The notes under the pieces are model-generated. The model was given only the letters and a program-made list of their open reading frames with translations, did no database searches and was not told the DNA's origin. A stretch of 60,827 nt of DNA from CAKUFA01 sp963656345 (GTDB lineage Bacteria > Bacillota > Clostridia > Christensenellales > Aristaeellaceae). The stretch is from NCBI GenBank assembly GCA_963656345.1, contig CAVKHY010000001.1, forward strand, positions 1 to 60,827, read 5' to 3'. This document shows positions 1 through 8,021 of the stretch, one piece after another; positions within the stretch are counted from its first letter, which is position 1; the number at the start of each line of letters is the position of its first letter. The position numbers and the translations under genes are program-made.

Positions 1-18
1 AAAGGAGGCACTACGCAC

Positions 19-540
19 ATGACCGGCCGGCAGGCTTTCATCGAAAAGCTTTACCTTGAGCATGCAAACTTCCTTGTCCAGTTGTGTCGCAAACGTACGG
101 GCTACAATCCTTACTGTGTGGACATGATTGACGATTGCGTTCAGGAAACTTTTTTAACGGCACTGACGGCGTGTGATTTATTGATACAGCATGAAAATGT
201 GAGAGGGTGGCTTGCACTGACATGCATTCACCGGCTCCAGTATGCCATCCGGCAGGAAAACTATCAGCAGCACGTCATGACGGCCTTGCTGCGTGAAAGT
301 AAAGTGAATGAAAGTGCCGGCTTCAATCTTGTCGAAGAACAGCAGGAAAGAAAGGAACTGCGTGAGGAGCTTCGAAGGCTGCAATCTCAGCTATCGCCGA
401 AAGAACGAACAATATGGATTGCTTATTTCTGTTATCAACAGACGATGAAGGTGATTGCACTATCACAGGGGATGACGGAAAATCAGGTGAAGTCAGTCAT
501 TCGGCGTATTCGGCGAAAGGCGGGCGCCTTTTTTGGTTAA
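19..540 (+). CDS. ECF-like RNA polymerase sigma factor
   Basis: A 173-residue sigma-70 family protein. Region 2 is recognisable around residues 38-75 (DDCVQETFLTAL, then a WLALTCIHRL helix typical of ECF factors), and a region 4 helix-turn-helix fills about 120-168 (LSPKERTIW, then TENQVKSVIRRIRRK). It would direct core polymerase to a dedicated promoter set. The start is set by AAAGGAGG at 1-8. No anti-sigma factor follows; the next genes, after their own promoter, are three VanY-like peptidases, so a wall-stress role is only suggested by position. The linker between regions 2 and 4 is Glu/Arg-rich and longer than in minimal ECF factors. The upstream promoter lies outside the window. Confidence 0.8.
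   Translation: MTGRQAFIEKLYLEHANFLVQLCRKRTGYNPYCVDMIDDCVQETFLTALTACDLLIQHENVRGWLALTCIHRLQYAIRQENYQQHVMTALLRESKVNESAGFNLVEEQQERKELREELRRLQSQLSPKERTIWIAYFCYQQTMKVIALSQGMTENQVKSVIRRIRRKAGAFFG
516..534 (+). terminator. Terminator-like hairpin overlapping the end of the sigma gene
   Basis: AAAGGC-GGGC-GCCTTTTTT forms a 6-bp stem with a 4-nt loop and a run of T. It lies inside the last codons of the sigma factor (Lys-Ala-Gly-Ala-Phe-Phe-Gly-stop). The stem is short, so efficiency is uncertain. Confidence 0.35.
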
Positions 541-626
541 TGCTTCTATTGAATATGCTTGAGAAACAGTTTGGCAAATGGATCGCACCAAGGAAGGGGC
601 GGTTCAGCACTTTTTTTTACTCCGGC

Positions 627-654
627 TTGCACAATAAGAAAAATGCGGTATAAT
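627..654 (+). promoter_or_regulatory. SigA-type promoter of the vanY-like cluster
   Basis: TTGCAC at 627-632 and a perfect TATAAT at 649-654 are separated by 16 nt. Transcription would start near 661 and run through a leader with a small CAGGC/GCCTG hairpin (about 677-702) before the first peptidase gene. It separates the peptidases from the sigma factor gene. Confidence 0.6.
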
Positions 655-735
655 GTTGCGTGTGTGTTAACTTTTCAGGCCTCCGTGGGGATAGCCTGAT
701 TGTCCCGTGACCTGCACCGAAAGGAGAAACGCCCC

Positions 736-1410
736 ATGGCCGCCTTGCTGACAACCCTTACATCCATTGCAGCTGCAGGAACACTGATGCTGTCTTCTGC
801 CGTAGACGCTGCTGCTCCTCAAAATGATCCGGAGGGCATCTTGCTGGTGAACCGTCAATGGCGCATCAGCGAGGATTATGTGCCAGAGGTTCGCATGACG
901 GATGTGCAGGGGCAGGTGCGCCGCCTCCGTCCCGATGCGGCCACGGCGCTGGAAGAGATGTACGCCGCCGCCAAAGAGGAAATCGGCGTTACCCTGGTTT
1001 CTGTCAGCGGCTATCGCAGCTACAGCAAACAGCAGGCCATCTATAAGCGAAAGCTGAGCAACGTAGGCGGCAGCTATGCCAAGGCAGACGAATATGTGGC
1101 TCGCCCCGGTGCCAGCGAGCACCAATTGGGGCTTGCCATGGATGTGGGGCAGAAGAACAGCAAGGCCGGGCTGACATCCAGCTTCGGCAACACCAAAGGC
1201 GGCCAGTGGCTGCGGGAAAATTGCTATCGGTTTGGCTTTATCCTCCGCTATCAGCAAGGCTGGGAGGAAATCACCGGCTACAATTATGAGCCTTGGCATG
1301 TGCGGTACGTGGGCAAGGAACTGTCCATGAGCATCAAGGAAGCCAACGTGCCCTTGGAAACTTATCTGCTGAGTTTGCGGGAAGAGACCCTGATGAATAT
1401 TGTGAAGTAA
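736..1410 (+). CDS. VanY/DdcY-type D-alanyl-D-alanine carboxypeptidase (paralogue 1)
   Basis: A 224-residue M15B-family zinc peptidase expected to trim the terminal D-Ala of peptidoglycan stem peptides outside the cell. Signature motifs are SGYRSYSKQQ, GASEHQLGLAMD (zinc ligands His129 and Asp136) and YEPWHVRYVG (general base Glu and third-ligand His). The N terminus is a short hydrophobic signal segment ending near VDAAA. I chose ATG 736 because AAAGGAGA lies just upstream at about 719-726; the in-frame extension to 700 has no ribosome site. It is the first of three tandem paralogues, each separated by 31 nt or less, so they are probably one operon. All zinc ligands are intact, so it should be active. 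Confidence 0.85.
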   Translation: MAALLTTLTSIAAAGTLMLSSAVDAAAPQNDPEGILLVNRQWRISEDYVPEVRMTDVQGQVRRLRPDAATALEEMYAAAKEEIGVTLVSVSGYRSYSKQQAIYKRKLSNVGGSYAKADEYVARPGASEHQLGLAMDVGQKNSKAGLTSSFGNTKGGQWLRENCYRFGFILRYQQGWEEITGYNYEPWHVRYVGKELSMSIKEANVPLETYLLSLREETLMNIVK

Positions 1411-1422
1411 GAGGTGTGGCGT

Positions 1423-2283
1423 ATGCGGAGGCTGAGCTGTGCGCTGTTGGCGCTGATGATCCTGTGGACATGGATCCCTGCGCTGGGGGAAGAAGAAGGT
1501 TTGCCCACCTATGACGGGCCTGCATGGACCTTCGAGGTGGCTTTGGCAGATATTGATGAAGACCTGCTTATGCTGGCCAACAGCGCTTCCCCTCTGGATG
1601 CGTCCTATGAGCCTTCCGATCTGCGCACCATCACCGCCCGGAAGGATGATGACGACGGCAATAACCTGAATGGTGGCCTGTATCTTGCTTCCGGCGGGGT
1701 GAAGATGCTGCGCAAGTCCGCCTTCAGTGCCGTGACCCAGTTGATGGCAGCCGCCGAAAGCGACGGTGTGACCCTTTTCCTCCGCACGGGCTACCGCTCC
1801 TATGCAGATCAGGCCAAGCTGTATGCCCGGGCGGAGCAGCGCGGCGATGTGTCCGATACTCAGAAGGCCGGGGAGTGCGATTATCAGACGGGTTTGGCGG
1901 TCACCCTGGTAGGTCGGGATACCCGTGGCACGGCGCTGACCACGGATTTTGCTTCCACCACGGAAGGTCAGTGGCTGCAGAAGAACGCCGCCCGCTACGG
2001 TTTCATCTTCCGCTATCCTCAGGGGAAGGAAGATGTGACAGGCTATGGTTGGGAGCCATGGCATCTGCGGTTTGTGGGCTTTGCCGTGGCGGAGTATATT
2101 CAGCAGAACAACCTGACCTTGGAAGAGTTTGTGGAAGAACTGAACGTTGCCTATGATGAGTTTGCGGCTAACGGCGGCGACGTGGAGCAGGCCATGAACT
2201 CCGTTCGTCTGCCCAAGGGTGCAGTGGAATTGGAGCTGGAAGGCCCTGACGGGGATAAGGAGATCACCATCTTCCACGATTAA
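1423..2283 (+). CDS. VanY-like protein lacking two zinc ligands (paralogue 2, probable pseudoenzyme)
   Basis: A 286-residue paralogue of its neighbours with a signal peptide (hydrophobic run to about residue 18, ALG|EEE). TGYRSYADQ and WEPWHLRFVG are conserved. The central zinc motif, SEHQxGLAxD in paralogue 1, reads CDYQTGLAVT here: His to Tyr (codon 1882-1884) and Asp to Thr (codon 1903-1905). With two of three ligands gone, the M15 mechanism should not work, although the reading frame is intact and codon use matches the neighbours. A substrate-binding or regulatory role is plausible. ATG 1423 is preferred over GTG 1414 because AAGAGGTG sits 7 nt upstream. It extends about 60 residues beyond paralogue 1 at the C terminus. 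Confidence 0.8.
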   Translation: MRRLSCALLALMILWTWIPALGEEEGLPTYDGPAWTFEVALADIDEDLLMLANSASPLDASYEPSDLRTITARKDDDDGNNLNGGLYLASGGVKMLRKSAFSAVTQLMAAAESDGVTLFLRTGYRSYADQAKLYARAEQRGDVSDTQKAGECDYQTGLAVTLVGRDTRGTALTTDFASTTEGQWLQKNAARYGFIFRYPQGKEDVTGYGWEPWHLRFVGFAVAEYIQQNNLTLEEFVEELNVAYDEFAANGGDVEQAMNSVRLPKGAVELELEGPDGDKEITIFHD

Positions 2284-2314
2284 ACTGAAGCTGCCCATGA
2301 AACAAGGAGTGAAC

Positions 2315-3175
2315 ATGGATAAGAAACGTTTGCTGAGCCTGATGTGCGCCGGTGTGCTGCTTCTTCCTGCTATTGGCCTTGGGGAAGAGGAGGATGAAGA
2401 GGTTTCCTTTGCGGATGTATCCGGGCTGGACTTGGAAATTGAAGTCACCTATGATGATGTGGAATGGAATTTCCCCGTGGATCTGCAGGATATGGAGCCG
2501 GACAAGATTGTGCTTGCCAATAAAGAAATGCTACTGAGTAAGGACTTTGTTTCCGAGCCCCTGGTTTCCATTCCTGCCCGGAAGGCGGACAAGGATGACA
2601 ACAACACCAACAACGGCGTGCTGAAGGCTTCTTCCGGCAAGATGCAGCTGCAAAAAGACTGCGCTGCTGCACTGGTGGCCATGTGCGAAGCCGCCCGGGA
2701 TGAGGGACTATATCTTTATCTGAAGAGCGCTTATCGTTCTTACCAGACGCAAAATACCATGTATTATAATCGGCTGAAGAAAAACAATGGTAAGGATGAT
2801 GGCTGGGTTTCCAAGCCCGGCGCCAGTGACCATCAAACCGGATTGGGATGCGACGTGGTGCCGAAAAGCTGGCGGGATAAATCCATGAATTCCAACATGG
2901 CTTCCACCGAGGAGTGCCAGTGGATGGCTGCACACTGTGCGGAATACGGCTTCATTATCCGCTATCCGGAGGATAAGGAAGATATTACGGAAATCAACTA
3001 CGAGCCATGGCACCTGCGGTATGTGGGGGTGCCGGCAGCAACCTACATCATGGAAAACGGTCTGTGCCTGGAGGAATTCCATGATCAGCTGCAGGCGGCC
3101 ATTGATGAATTCCTTGCGGCCGGGGGCAATCGCTCTCTGGTGGAAAAGTTCATTCAGGTCTCGGCGGAAAATTAA
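2315..3175 (+). CDS. VanY/DdcY-type D-alanyl-D-alanine carboxypeptidase (paralogue 3)
   Basis: A 286-residue exported M15B peptidase with signal peptide (cleavage near AIGLG|EEED). Motifs SAYRSYQTQ, GASDHQTGLGCD (His and Asp ligands present) and YEPWHLRYVG indicate an active zinc carboxypeptidase acting on wall stem peptides. ATG 2315 follows AAGGAGTGAAC; the 32-codon upstream extension overlaps paralogue 2 and has no ribosome site. It shares with paralogue 2 an acidic N-terminal region and the C-terminal tail after EPWH (LEEFHDQL against LEEFVEEL), so the two are closer to each other than to paralogue 1. A strong terminator follows, closing the operon. Confidence 0.85.
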   Translation: MDKKRLLSLMCAGVLLLPAIGLGEEEDEEVSFADVSGLDLEIEVTYDDVEWNFPVDLQDMEPDKIVLANKEMLLSKDFVSEPLVSIPARKADKDDNNTNNGVLKASSGKMQLQKDCAAALVAMCEAARDEGLYLYLKSAYRSYQTQNTMYYNRLKKNNGKDDGWVSKPGASDHQTGLGCDVVPKSWRDKSMNSNMASTEECQWMAAHCAEYGFIIRYPEDKEDITEINYEPWHLRYVGVPAATYIMENGLCLEEFHDQLQAAIDEFLAAGGNRSLVEKFIQVSAEN

Positions 3176-3188
3176 AGAATAAGATGGT

Positions 3189-3224
3189 ATCCCTTCTGAC
3201 TGCGAGCGTCGGAAGGGATTTTTT
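3189..3224 (+). terminator. Intrinsic terminator of the vanY-like operon
   Basis: ATCCCTTC-TGAC...GTC-GGAAGGGAT pairs over about 11 bp with a small loop and runs directly into TTTTTT at 3219-3224. Confidence 0.85.
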
Positions 3225-3287
3225 ATGCGGAGGAAGAGGGTTTCTTTTCACCCTTTTTGTCGTGAAATGCACGATGAAAACCATGAA

Positions 3288-3332
3288 TGTTACAGAAATT
3301 ATCTTGACACTGTAACAATTCTGTAATAGAAT
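3288..3332 (+). promoter_or_regulatory. Consensus SigA promoter with repeated CTGTAA half-sites
   Basis: TTGACA at 3304-3309 and TAGAAT at 3327-3332 are spaced by exactly 17 nt. Three related half-sites surround it: TGTTACAG at 3288-3295 (reverse orientation), CTGTAACA at 3310-3317 and CTGTAAT at 3321-3327. The first two form an inverted repeat flanking the -35 box; the last two are direct repeats one helical turn (11 bp) apart. This layout resembles OmpR/PhoP-family sites, but the regulator is not identifiable here. Confidence 0.7.
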
Positions 3333-3393
3333 AAAGTCATCCCCTTGTATCTCTTACGGTGGTAAGGGACGGAAAGAAGACTGAGGTGCGATC

Positions 3394-6300
3394 ATGATGA
3401 AGTATGGGTGGAAGCGGTTTGCCGCAGCGGCTGTGGCTCTTGTAATGCTGACGAGCCTTTTGCCCCTGGTGACGGGTCATTCCTCCGCCAAGGCGGTGGG
3501 AACCTATGGCAAAACCATTGCCAACGGTGTCCGTGTGCGCAAGCAGCCCAGCACCACAGCGGACTATTGGTTCCGGATTGATATGGGTTATGTGTGCGAG
3601 CTGATGGATACCGTCACATCGGAAGGCCTTACCTGGTACAAGGTCACGGTGGAGCATCCGGATGACGGCAATACCCGGACGTACGTGGGCTATATCCACG
3701 GGGATTATTTCACCCCCATGACCGAGGCGGAAGCCATTGCGTGGGAAGCCAATCCCGTGCAGCCTGGTAAAACCACGGCTTCTTCTACCGCCGGTTCCAC
3801 GACAACGAATACAACAACGACAAATACCACAGCCGCTACCGGCGCAACCGGTACCATTACCAACGGCGGTGTGAATTTCCGACAAACGGAAGGCGGCTCT
3901 GTGCTGGCCAAGCTGGATCGGGGAACCATTGTGGAGCTGCTCAGCATTCCTTCCACCATTGATGCCAATCACTGGTATCGTGTCCGCTATAACAATCAGG
4001 AAGGCTACATTCAGGCGCCTTTCATTCGGGTGAACGGCAGCACGGTAACAGCCGTGCCTTCCACAGTGACCGCTGTGCCCAGCGTGGTCACAGCAACTCC
4101 TGTCCCTTCCAGCTATGTGAAGCTGATTCTTTCCAGCGCTAACCTGCGTACCGCCCCCGGCGGCAAGGTGGCTGCTCAGTGGGAAAACACCGGAGAGATT
4201 CTGGCCGTAACCGGCAGCAGTGTAACCACCGGCGGCTATACCTGGTATCCTGTTACGTACAACGGTGGTGCTTACTATGTCCGTGGGGACTGCGTGCAGG
4301 TGGTGTCCTCTGCGGATGGTTCCGTGACGCCTACCCCGGTGCCCACGGTTGTGCCGACCGCTGTAGTTACCGCAACTCCTCAGACGAATGCGACCTATGT
4401 GAAGCTGATTCTTTCCAGTGCCAACCTGCGTACCGCCCCCGGCGGCAAGGTGGCCGCTCAGTGGGAAACCACCGGGGAAATCCTGCTGGTGACCGGCACA
4501 GCCGTAACGACGGAAGGCTATACCTGGTATCCCATTACCTATCAGGGCGGTACCTATTATGTCCGTGGGGACTGCGTGCAGGTAGTGTCCTCTGCGGACG
4601 GTTCTGTGACGCCTACCCCGGTTGTTACCGCACAAATTACCACTGTAGGCTATGTGAAGACCATCAAGAGCAACGTGAACCTGCGGCTTCAGCCATCGGG
4701 TGAATATATTCAGCAGGTGCCCAGCAATCAGGTGCTGACCCTGCTGGCCAATCCCGTCACATCCGGCGGATACACCTGGTATTACGTACTGGTGGGCAAT
4801 GTGAAGGGCTATCTCCGTGGGGACTGCGTGCAGGAATGCGATGCCTACGGCAATGCAACCGCCGTGGTGACGGCAACGCCGAGCGTGACGGTCACGCCTA
4901 CCGTGTCCAACTACGGCTATATCAAGCTGATTTCTGACAAGGTGAATCTGCGGAATAAGCCGGCAGGCTCCTCTCTGGAACAGCTGGGCATCGACCTGGT
5001 GCTGCCTGTGATCGGCGCAACGGTCACCAGCGGTAATTACGTGTGGTATCCGGTAAGAACCACCAGCGGAACTACCGGCTATGTGCGGGGTGACTGCGCT
5101 GTGCTTACCGACAATAACGGCACGGACGTAACGCCTACGCCTACCGCCACGGGAAACAGCAGTACCACCGGATATGGTTACGCCATGGTCACCAAGTCCA
5201 GCACCAATGTGCGGAAAACCCCGGGCGGTGCGTCTACCGGCACGGTCAATAAGAATACGGTGTGGCCCATGACAGGCACGACGACTACCTCCGGCGGCTA
5301 TACCTGGTATCCTGTGAACGTAAACGGCACAACCGGCTACATTCGCGGCGACTGCGCCTTTAAGCTCAGTGCCGAACAGGAAGCCAGCTACATTGCCGGC
5401 AATGGCGTGTCCACGGTAACGCCTACGCCGACTCCGGCGTCCAGTACTTACGTGATTACCACTCTGGATAAGGTAAACCTCCGTGCCTCCGCCTCCAAGG
5501 ATGCAGCAGCTCCCTACAACATCAGCATCAATACGGTGATGGCGTATAATTCCACCGCTACCGTAGGCGGCAGCCTGTGGTATCGTGTGGTGTACAGCAA
5601 CACGGAAGTGTGGGTGCTGGGCAGCTGCGTGAAGGTGATGACGGAGGCAGAATATCAGGCCTATATTGCCAGCCAGCCTGCGACGACTCCCCAGGCAGAG
5701 GTGATTAAAGGCTACGTGCGTACCACCTCCAATGGTGTTAACCTGCGCACCACAGCCAATGGTGCGAATATCATCGGCCGCATTGACAAGGGCGTGGTCA
5801 TGAGCTATTCTCAGGATCCTGTAACGGTGCGGAACTATACCTGGTATTACGTGAAGACCTCCCTGGGCTACGGATATCTTCGCGGCGATTGTCTGGTAGT
5901 TTGCAACCAGGATGGCAGCGATGTGGCAACGCCTACCCCCACGGTCACCAGTAATGAGGGCAAGCAGGAAGCAACCTATACCACCCTGAAGAAGGGTTCC
6001 AGTGGTACAGCTGTGAAGGCGTTGGTAACAGAGCTGAAGACTCAGGGCTACTACACCGGCAGCATTACCAGCAGCTACACCAGTGCCGTGGAGGCCGCTG
6101 TGCGTGCCTTCCAGACGGCTAAGGGATTGACGGTGGACGGCATTGCCGGCAAGAATACCCAGCATGCTCTGTTCAATACGGTGGAGCCCGGCACTTCCGA
6201 TACCTCCAATCTGACCATGGCTATTTATCCGGCTGAGAAGATTGACTGGTACACCGGCGGTATCCAGCAGCTGTGGCCGAAGGGATCCAATTTCAAGGTT

Positions 6301-6681
6301 TATGACGTGAAGACCGGCATCGTCTGGTGGGCACACCGCTGGTCCGGCGGCAACCACGTGGACGCAGAGCCCCTGACGGCTGCAGACACGGCACGGCTGT
6401 GCAAGATCTATGGCGTCAGCAACGCAGACCAGATTGCTTCCAAGAACCTGTGGCAGCGTCGACCTTGCTTGGTGACCATCGGTACCCGCACCTTTGCCTG
6501 CTCGCTGTATGGCATTCCTCACAACTACCCGGATGGCGACACCATTTCCAACAACAACTTCAAGGGTCAGTTGTGCATCCACTTTACCAACAGTAAGACT
6601 CACGCGTCTAACAAGGTAGACACCTACCATACCGAGGCCATCCAGTATGCCTACGAGCATGCACCTAACGGACACAAGTAA
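3394..6681 (+). CDS. Large exported protein: nine SH3 repeats, peptidoglycan-binding domain, unknown C-terminal domain
   Basis: A 1095-residue secreted protein. A signal peptide (about 1-35) is followed by nine bacterial SH3-type modules, each with a VNLR-type strand and a WY/GYxRGDC strand, joined by Thr/Pro-rich linkers such as VTPTPVPT. A PG_binding_1-like domain (KGSSGTAVKALVTELK, then AFQTAKGLTVDGIAGKNTQ) occupies about 870-930. The last 150 residues form a compact domain with conserved-looking His/Cys positions (GIPHNYPDGDT, GQLCIHFTNSKTH); I do not recognise it with certainty, and an L,D-transpeptidase-like or hydrolase fold is only a guess. Its role is presumably wall attachment or remodelling. 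GAGGTG at 3382-3387 sets the start. It is monocistronic, between its own promoter and terminator. Confidence 0.85.
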   Translation: MMKYGWKRFAAAAVALVMLTSLLPLVTGHSSAKAVGTYGKTIANGVRVRKQPSTTADYWFRIDMGYVCELMDTVTSEGLTWYKVTVEHPDDGNTRTYVGYIHGDYFTPMTEAEAIAWEANPVQPGKTTASSTAGSTTTNTTTTNTTAATGATGTITNGGVNFRQTEGGSVLAKLDRGTIVELLSIPSTIDANHWYRVRYNNQEGYIQAPFIRVNGSTVTAVPSTVTAVPSVVTATPVPSSYVKLILSSANLRTAPGGKVAAQWENTGEILAVTGSSVTTGGYTWYPVTYNGGAYYVRGDCVQVVSSADGSVTPTPVPTVVPTAVVTATPQTNATYVKLILSSANLRTAPGGKVAAQWETTGEILLVTGTAVTTEGYTWYPITYQGGTYYVRGDCVQVVSSADGSVTPTPVVTAQITTVGYVKTIKSNVNLRLQPSGEYIQQVPSNQVLTLLANPVTSGGYTWYYVLVGNVKGYLRGDCVQECDAYGNATAVVTATPSVTVTPTVSNYGYIKLISDKVNLRNKPAGSSLEQLGIDLVLPVIGATVTSGNYVWYPVRTTSGTTGYVRGDCAVLTDNNGTDVTPTPTATGNSSTTGYGYAMVTKSSTNVRKTPGGASTGTVNKNTVWPMTGTTTTSGGYTWYPVNVNGTTGYIRGDCAFKLSAEQEASYIAGNGVSTVTPTPTPASSTYVITTLDKVNLRASASKDAAAPYNISINTVMAYNSTATVGGSLWYRVVYSNTEVWVLGSCVKVMTEAEYQAYIASQPATTPQAEVIKGYVRTTSNGVNLRTTANGANIIGRIDKGVVMSYSQDPVTVRNYTWYYVKTSLGYGYLRGDCLVVCNQDGSDVATPTPTVTSNEGKQEATYTTLKKGSSGTAVKALVTELKTQGYYTGSITSSYTSAVEAAVRAFQTAKGLTVDGIAGKNTQHALFNTVEPGTSDTSNLTMAIYPAEKIDWYTGGIQQLWPKGSNFKVYDVKTGIVWWAHRWSGGNHVDAEPLTAADTARLCKIYGVSNADQIASKNLWQRRPCLVTIGTRTFACSLYGIPHNYPDGDTISNNNFKGQLCIHFTNSKTHASNKVDTYHTEAIQYAYEHAPNGHK
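4111..4613 (+). repeat. Near-identical tandem duplication of an SH3 module
   Basis: About 220 nt at 4111-4331 recur at 4393-4613 with a period of 282 nt (94 codons). Long stretches are identical, with mostly synonymous changes, for example CTGATTCTTTCCAG and CCGCCCCCGGCGGCAAGGTG. The other seven modules are much more divergent, so this pair arose recently. Confidence 0.8.
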
Positions 6682-6689
6682 AAAACAGA

Positions 6690-6720
6690 GAGCTGCGGAA
6701 GAGGAAAACTTCCGCAGCTC
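6690..6720. terminator. Bidirectional terminator between convergent SH3-protein gene and salvage operon
   Basis: GAGCTGCGGAAG, a 7-nt loop, then CTTCCGCAGCTC: a perfect 12-bp stem. On the plus strand it is followed by CGTCTTTTC (weak tract). On the minus strand it is followed by CTGTTTTTT, which makes it the better terminator for the anmK end of the salvage operon. Confidence 0.8.
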
Positions 6721-6824
6721 CGTCTTTTCATCAAGGAAAGTGCAAACATTCATCAACGCAGCAAGTGAAGCGCAAAAAATACCAGCCGCGAGCGGTTTAT
6801 CATCGCATGCGACTGGCGATTTTT

Positions 6825-8012
6825 TCATAGACTGATTTTTCCCATCACCACACCCTTGGTTGCTCCGGTTACGGATGGCATGTTGTTGCATCCGGCGAAG
6901 ACGGCTTCATTGGCTAGCACGGCAAAGGCCACAGCCTCTTTCGCATTGCTATCGTACCCCAGCTGTTCATTGGTCATGACCTGGCAGGCAGGTAAGGCAG
7001 CCCCAATGTCCTTCAGCAGGGTGGCGTTCATGCTGCCACCGCCGCCGATGATCAGCTCATCCGGCTTCACAGGGAAGAAGTGCTCCACACTGTAGGCAAT
7101 GGTAGCGGCGGTAAAGGCGGTGACGGTTGCCATCAGATCCTCGTCCGTCAAGCAGCGAGCCTTGGCTTCCGTCATGATGCGTTTCACGTAGGCCGGGCCA
7201 TAGTATTCGCGGCCGGTGGTTTTTGGAGGCTGGCGGCGAATGTACTCGTCATCCATCATCAGGTTCAGCAGGGATTGATTGATCTGCCCCTTGGCGGCAA
7301 AAGCGCCTCCTTCGTCAAACCGCTTTTCTCCATGGGTGATTGCGCCGTACACTGCATCCATCACCATGTTGCCGGGGCCGGTGTCGAAGGCAAAAACCTC
7401 CTCCGGCTTGCAGGCAGGGGGCAGGCAGGTAATGTTGCCGATGCCGCCGATGTTTTGCAGAGCAATACACTTGGTCTCGCTGCGGTAGATAAGGTATTCG
7501 CTGTAGGGCACCAACGGTGCGCCTAAGCCTCCGGCGGCTACATCCCGTACCCGGAAATCGCCCACCACAGGGCAACCGAAGGCTTCCGTCAATACGGAGC
7601 ATTCCCCTAATTGCAGGGTGCTGCGGAAGGTTTGCCCCAGGTAGGATTCCGGCTGCGGAATGTGCCACAAGGTCTGCCCATGGCTGCCAATCAGGTCGAT
7701 GTCCTTCGGCGATACACTACATTCACGGCACAGCCGCAAAGAAGTTTCCGCATACAGCCGCCCCAGCAGGAAATTGATTCGGCAGAAATCTGCTGCCGTG
7801 GCTTCCTTCCCTCCAGCCAGGCGAAGAATTTCTTCCCGCACGCAGGTGTCAAAGGAATCAAAAACAAAGCCCAGCTGTTCCACCTTGGTGGCTGTGCCAT
7901 GGCCGGTAATGCGGCACAATGCCGCATCCACCCCGTCTGCCGAAGTGCCGGACATGAGCCCGATCACGAGCCGGACGGGCTTTTCCATCAGTGCTACCAG
8001 CGGATGTTGCAT
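6825..8012 (-). CDS. anmK: Anhydro-N-acetylmuramic acid kinase
   Basis: A 395-residue AnmK. The family converts 1,6-anhydro-MurNAc to MurNAc-6-phosphate with ATP and water during peptidoglycan recycling. The diagnostic GLMSGTSADGVD lies at residues 18-29, followed by GSHGQT, NIGGIGNIT, FDTGPGN and the late GGGGSMN motif of this sugar-kinase fold. Length is normal. GAGGTGATGAT immediately precedes the ATG. It is the last gene of a minus-strand operon that also encodes MurQ, which uses its product, and an amino-sugar kinase 9 nt upstream. No NagZ is visible in the window, so the source of free anhydro-MurNAc is unknown. Confidence 0.93.
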   Translation of the reverse strand: MQHPLVALMEKPVRLVIGLMSGTSADGVDAALCRITGHGTATKVEQLGFVFDSFDTCVREEILRLAGGKEATAADFCRINFLLGRLYAETSLRLCRECSVSPKDIDLIGSHGQTLWHIPQPESYLGQTFRSTLQLGECSVLTEAFGCPVVGDFRVRDVAAGGLGAPLVPYSEYLIYRSETKCIALQNIGGIGNITCLPPACKPEEVFAFDTGPGNMVMDAVYGAITHGEKRFDEGGAFAAKGQINQSLLNLMMDDEYIRRQPPKTTGREYYGPAYVKRIMTEAKARCLTDEDLMATVTAFTAATIAYSVEHFFPVKPDELIIGGGGSMNATLLKDIGAALPACQVMTNEQLGYDSNAKEAVAFAVLANEAVFAGCNNMPSVTGATKGVVMGKISL

Positions 8013-8021
8013 ATCATCACC

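Noticed and set aside
667..2448. 593-codon minus-strand open frame over the VanY paralogues
   Set aside because: Shadow frame; the plus-strand genes carry clear M15 motifs and ribosome sites.
3337..6891. 1184-codon open frame on the minus strand across the SH3-protein gene
   Set aside because: Antisense shadow of a repeat-rich, Thr/Gly/Val-rich gene. It has no ribosome site and low-complexity His/Gly/Arg composition, and the plus-strand gene has signal peptide, domains and promoter.
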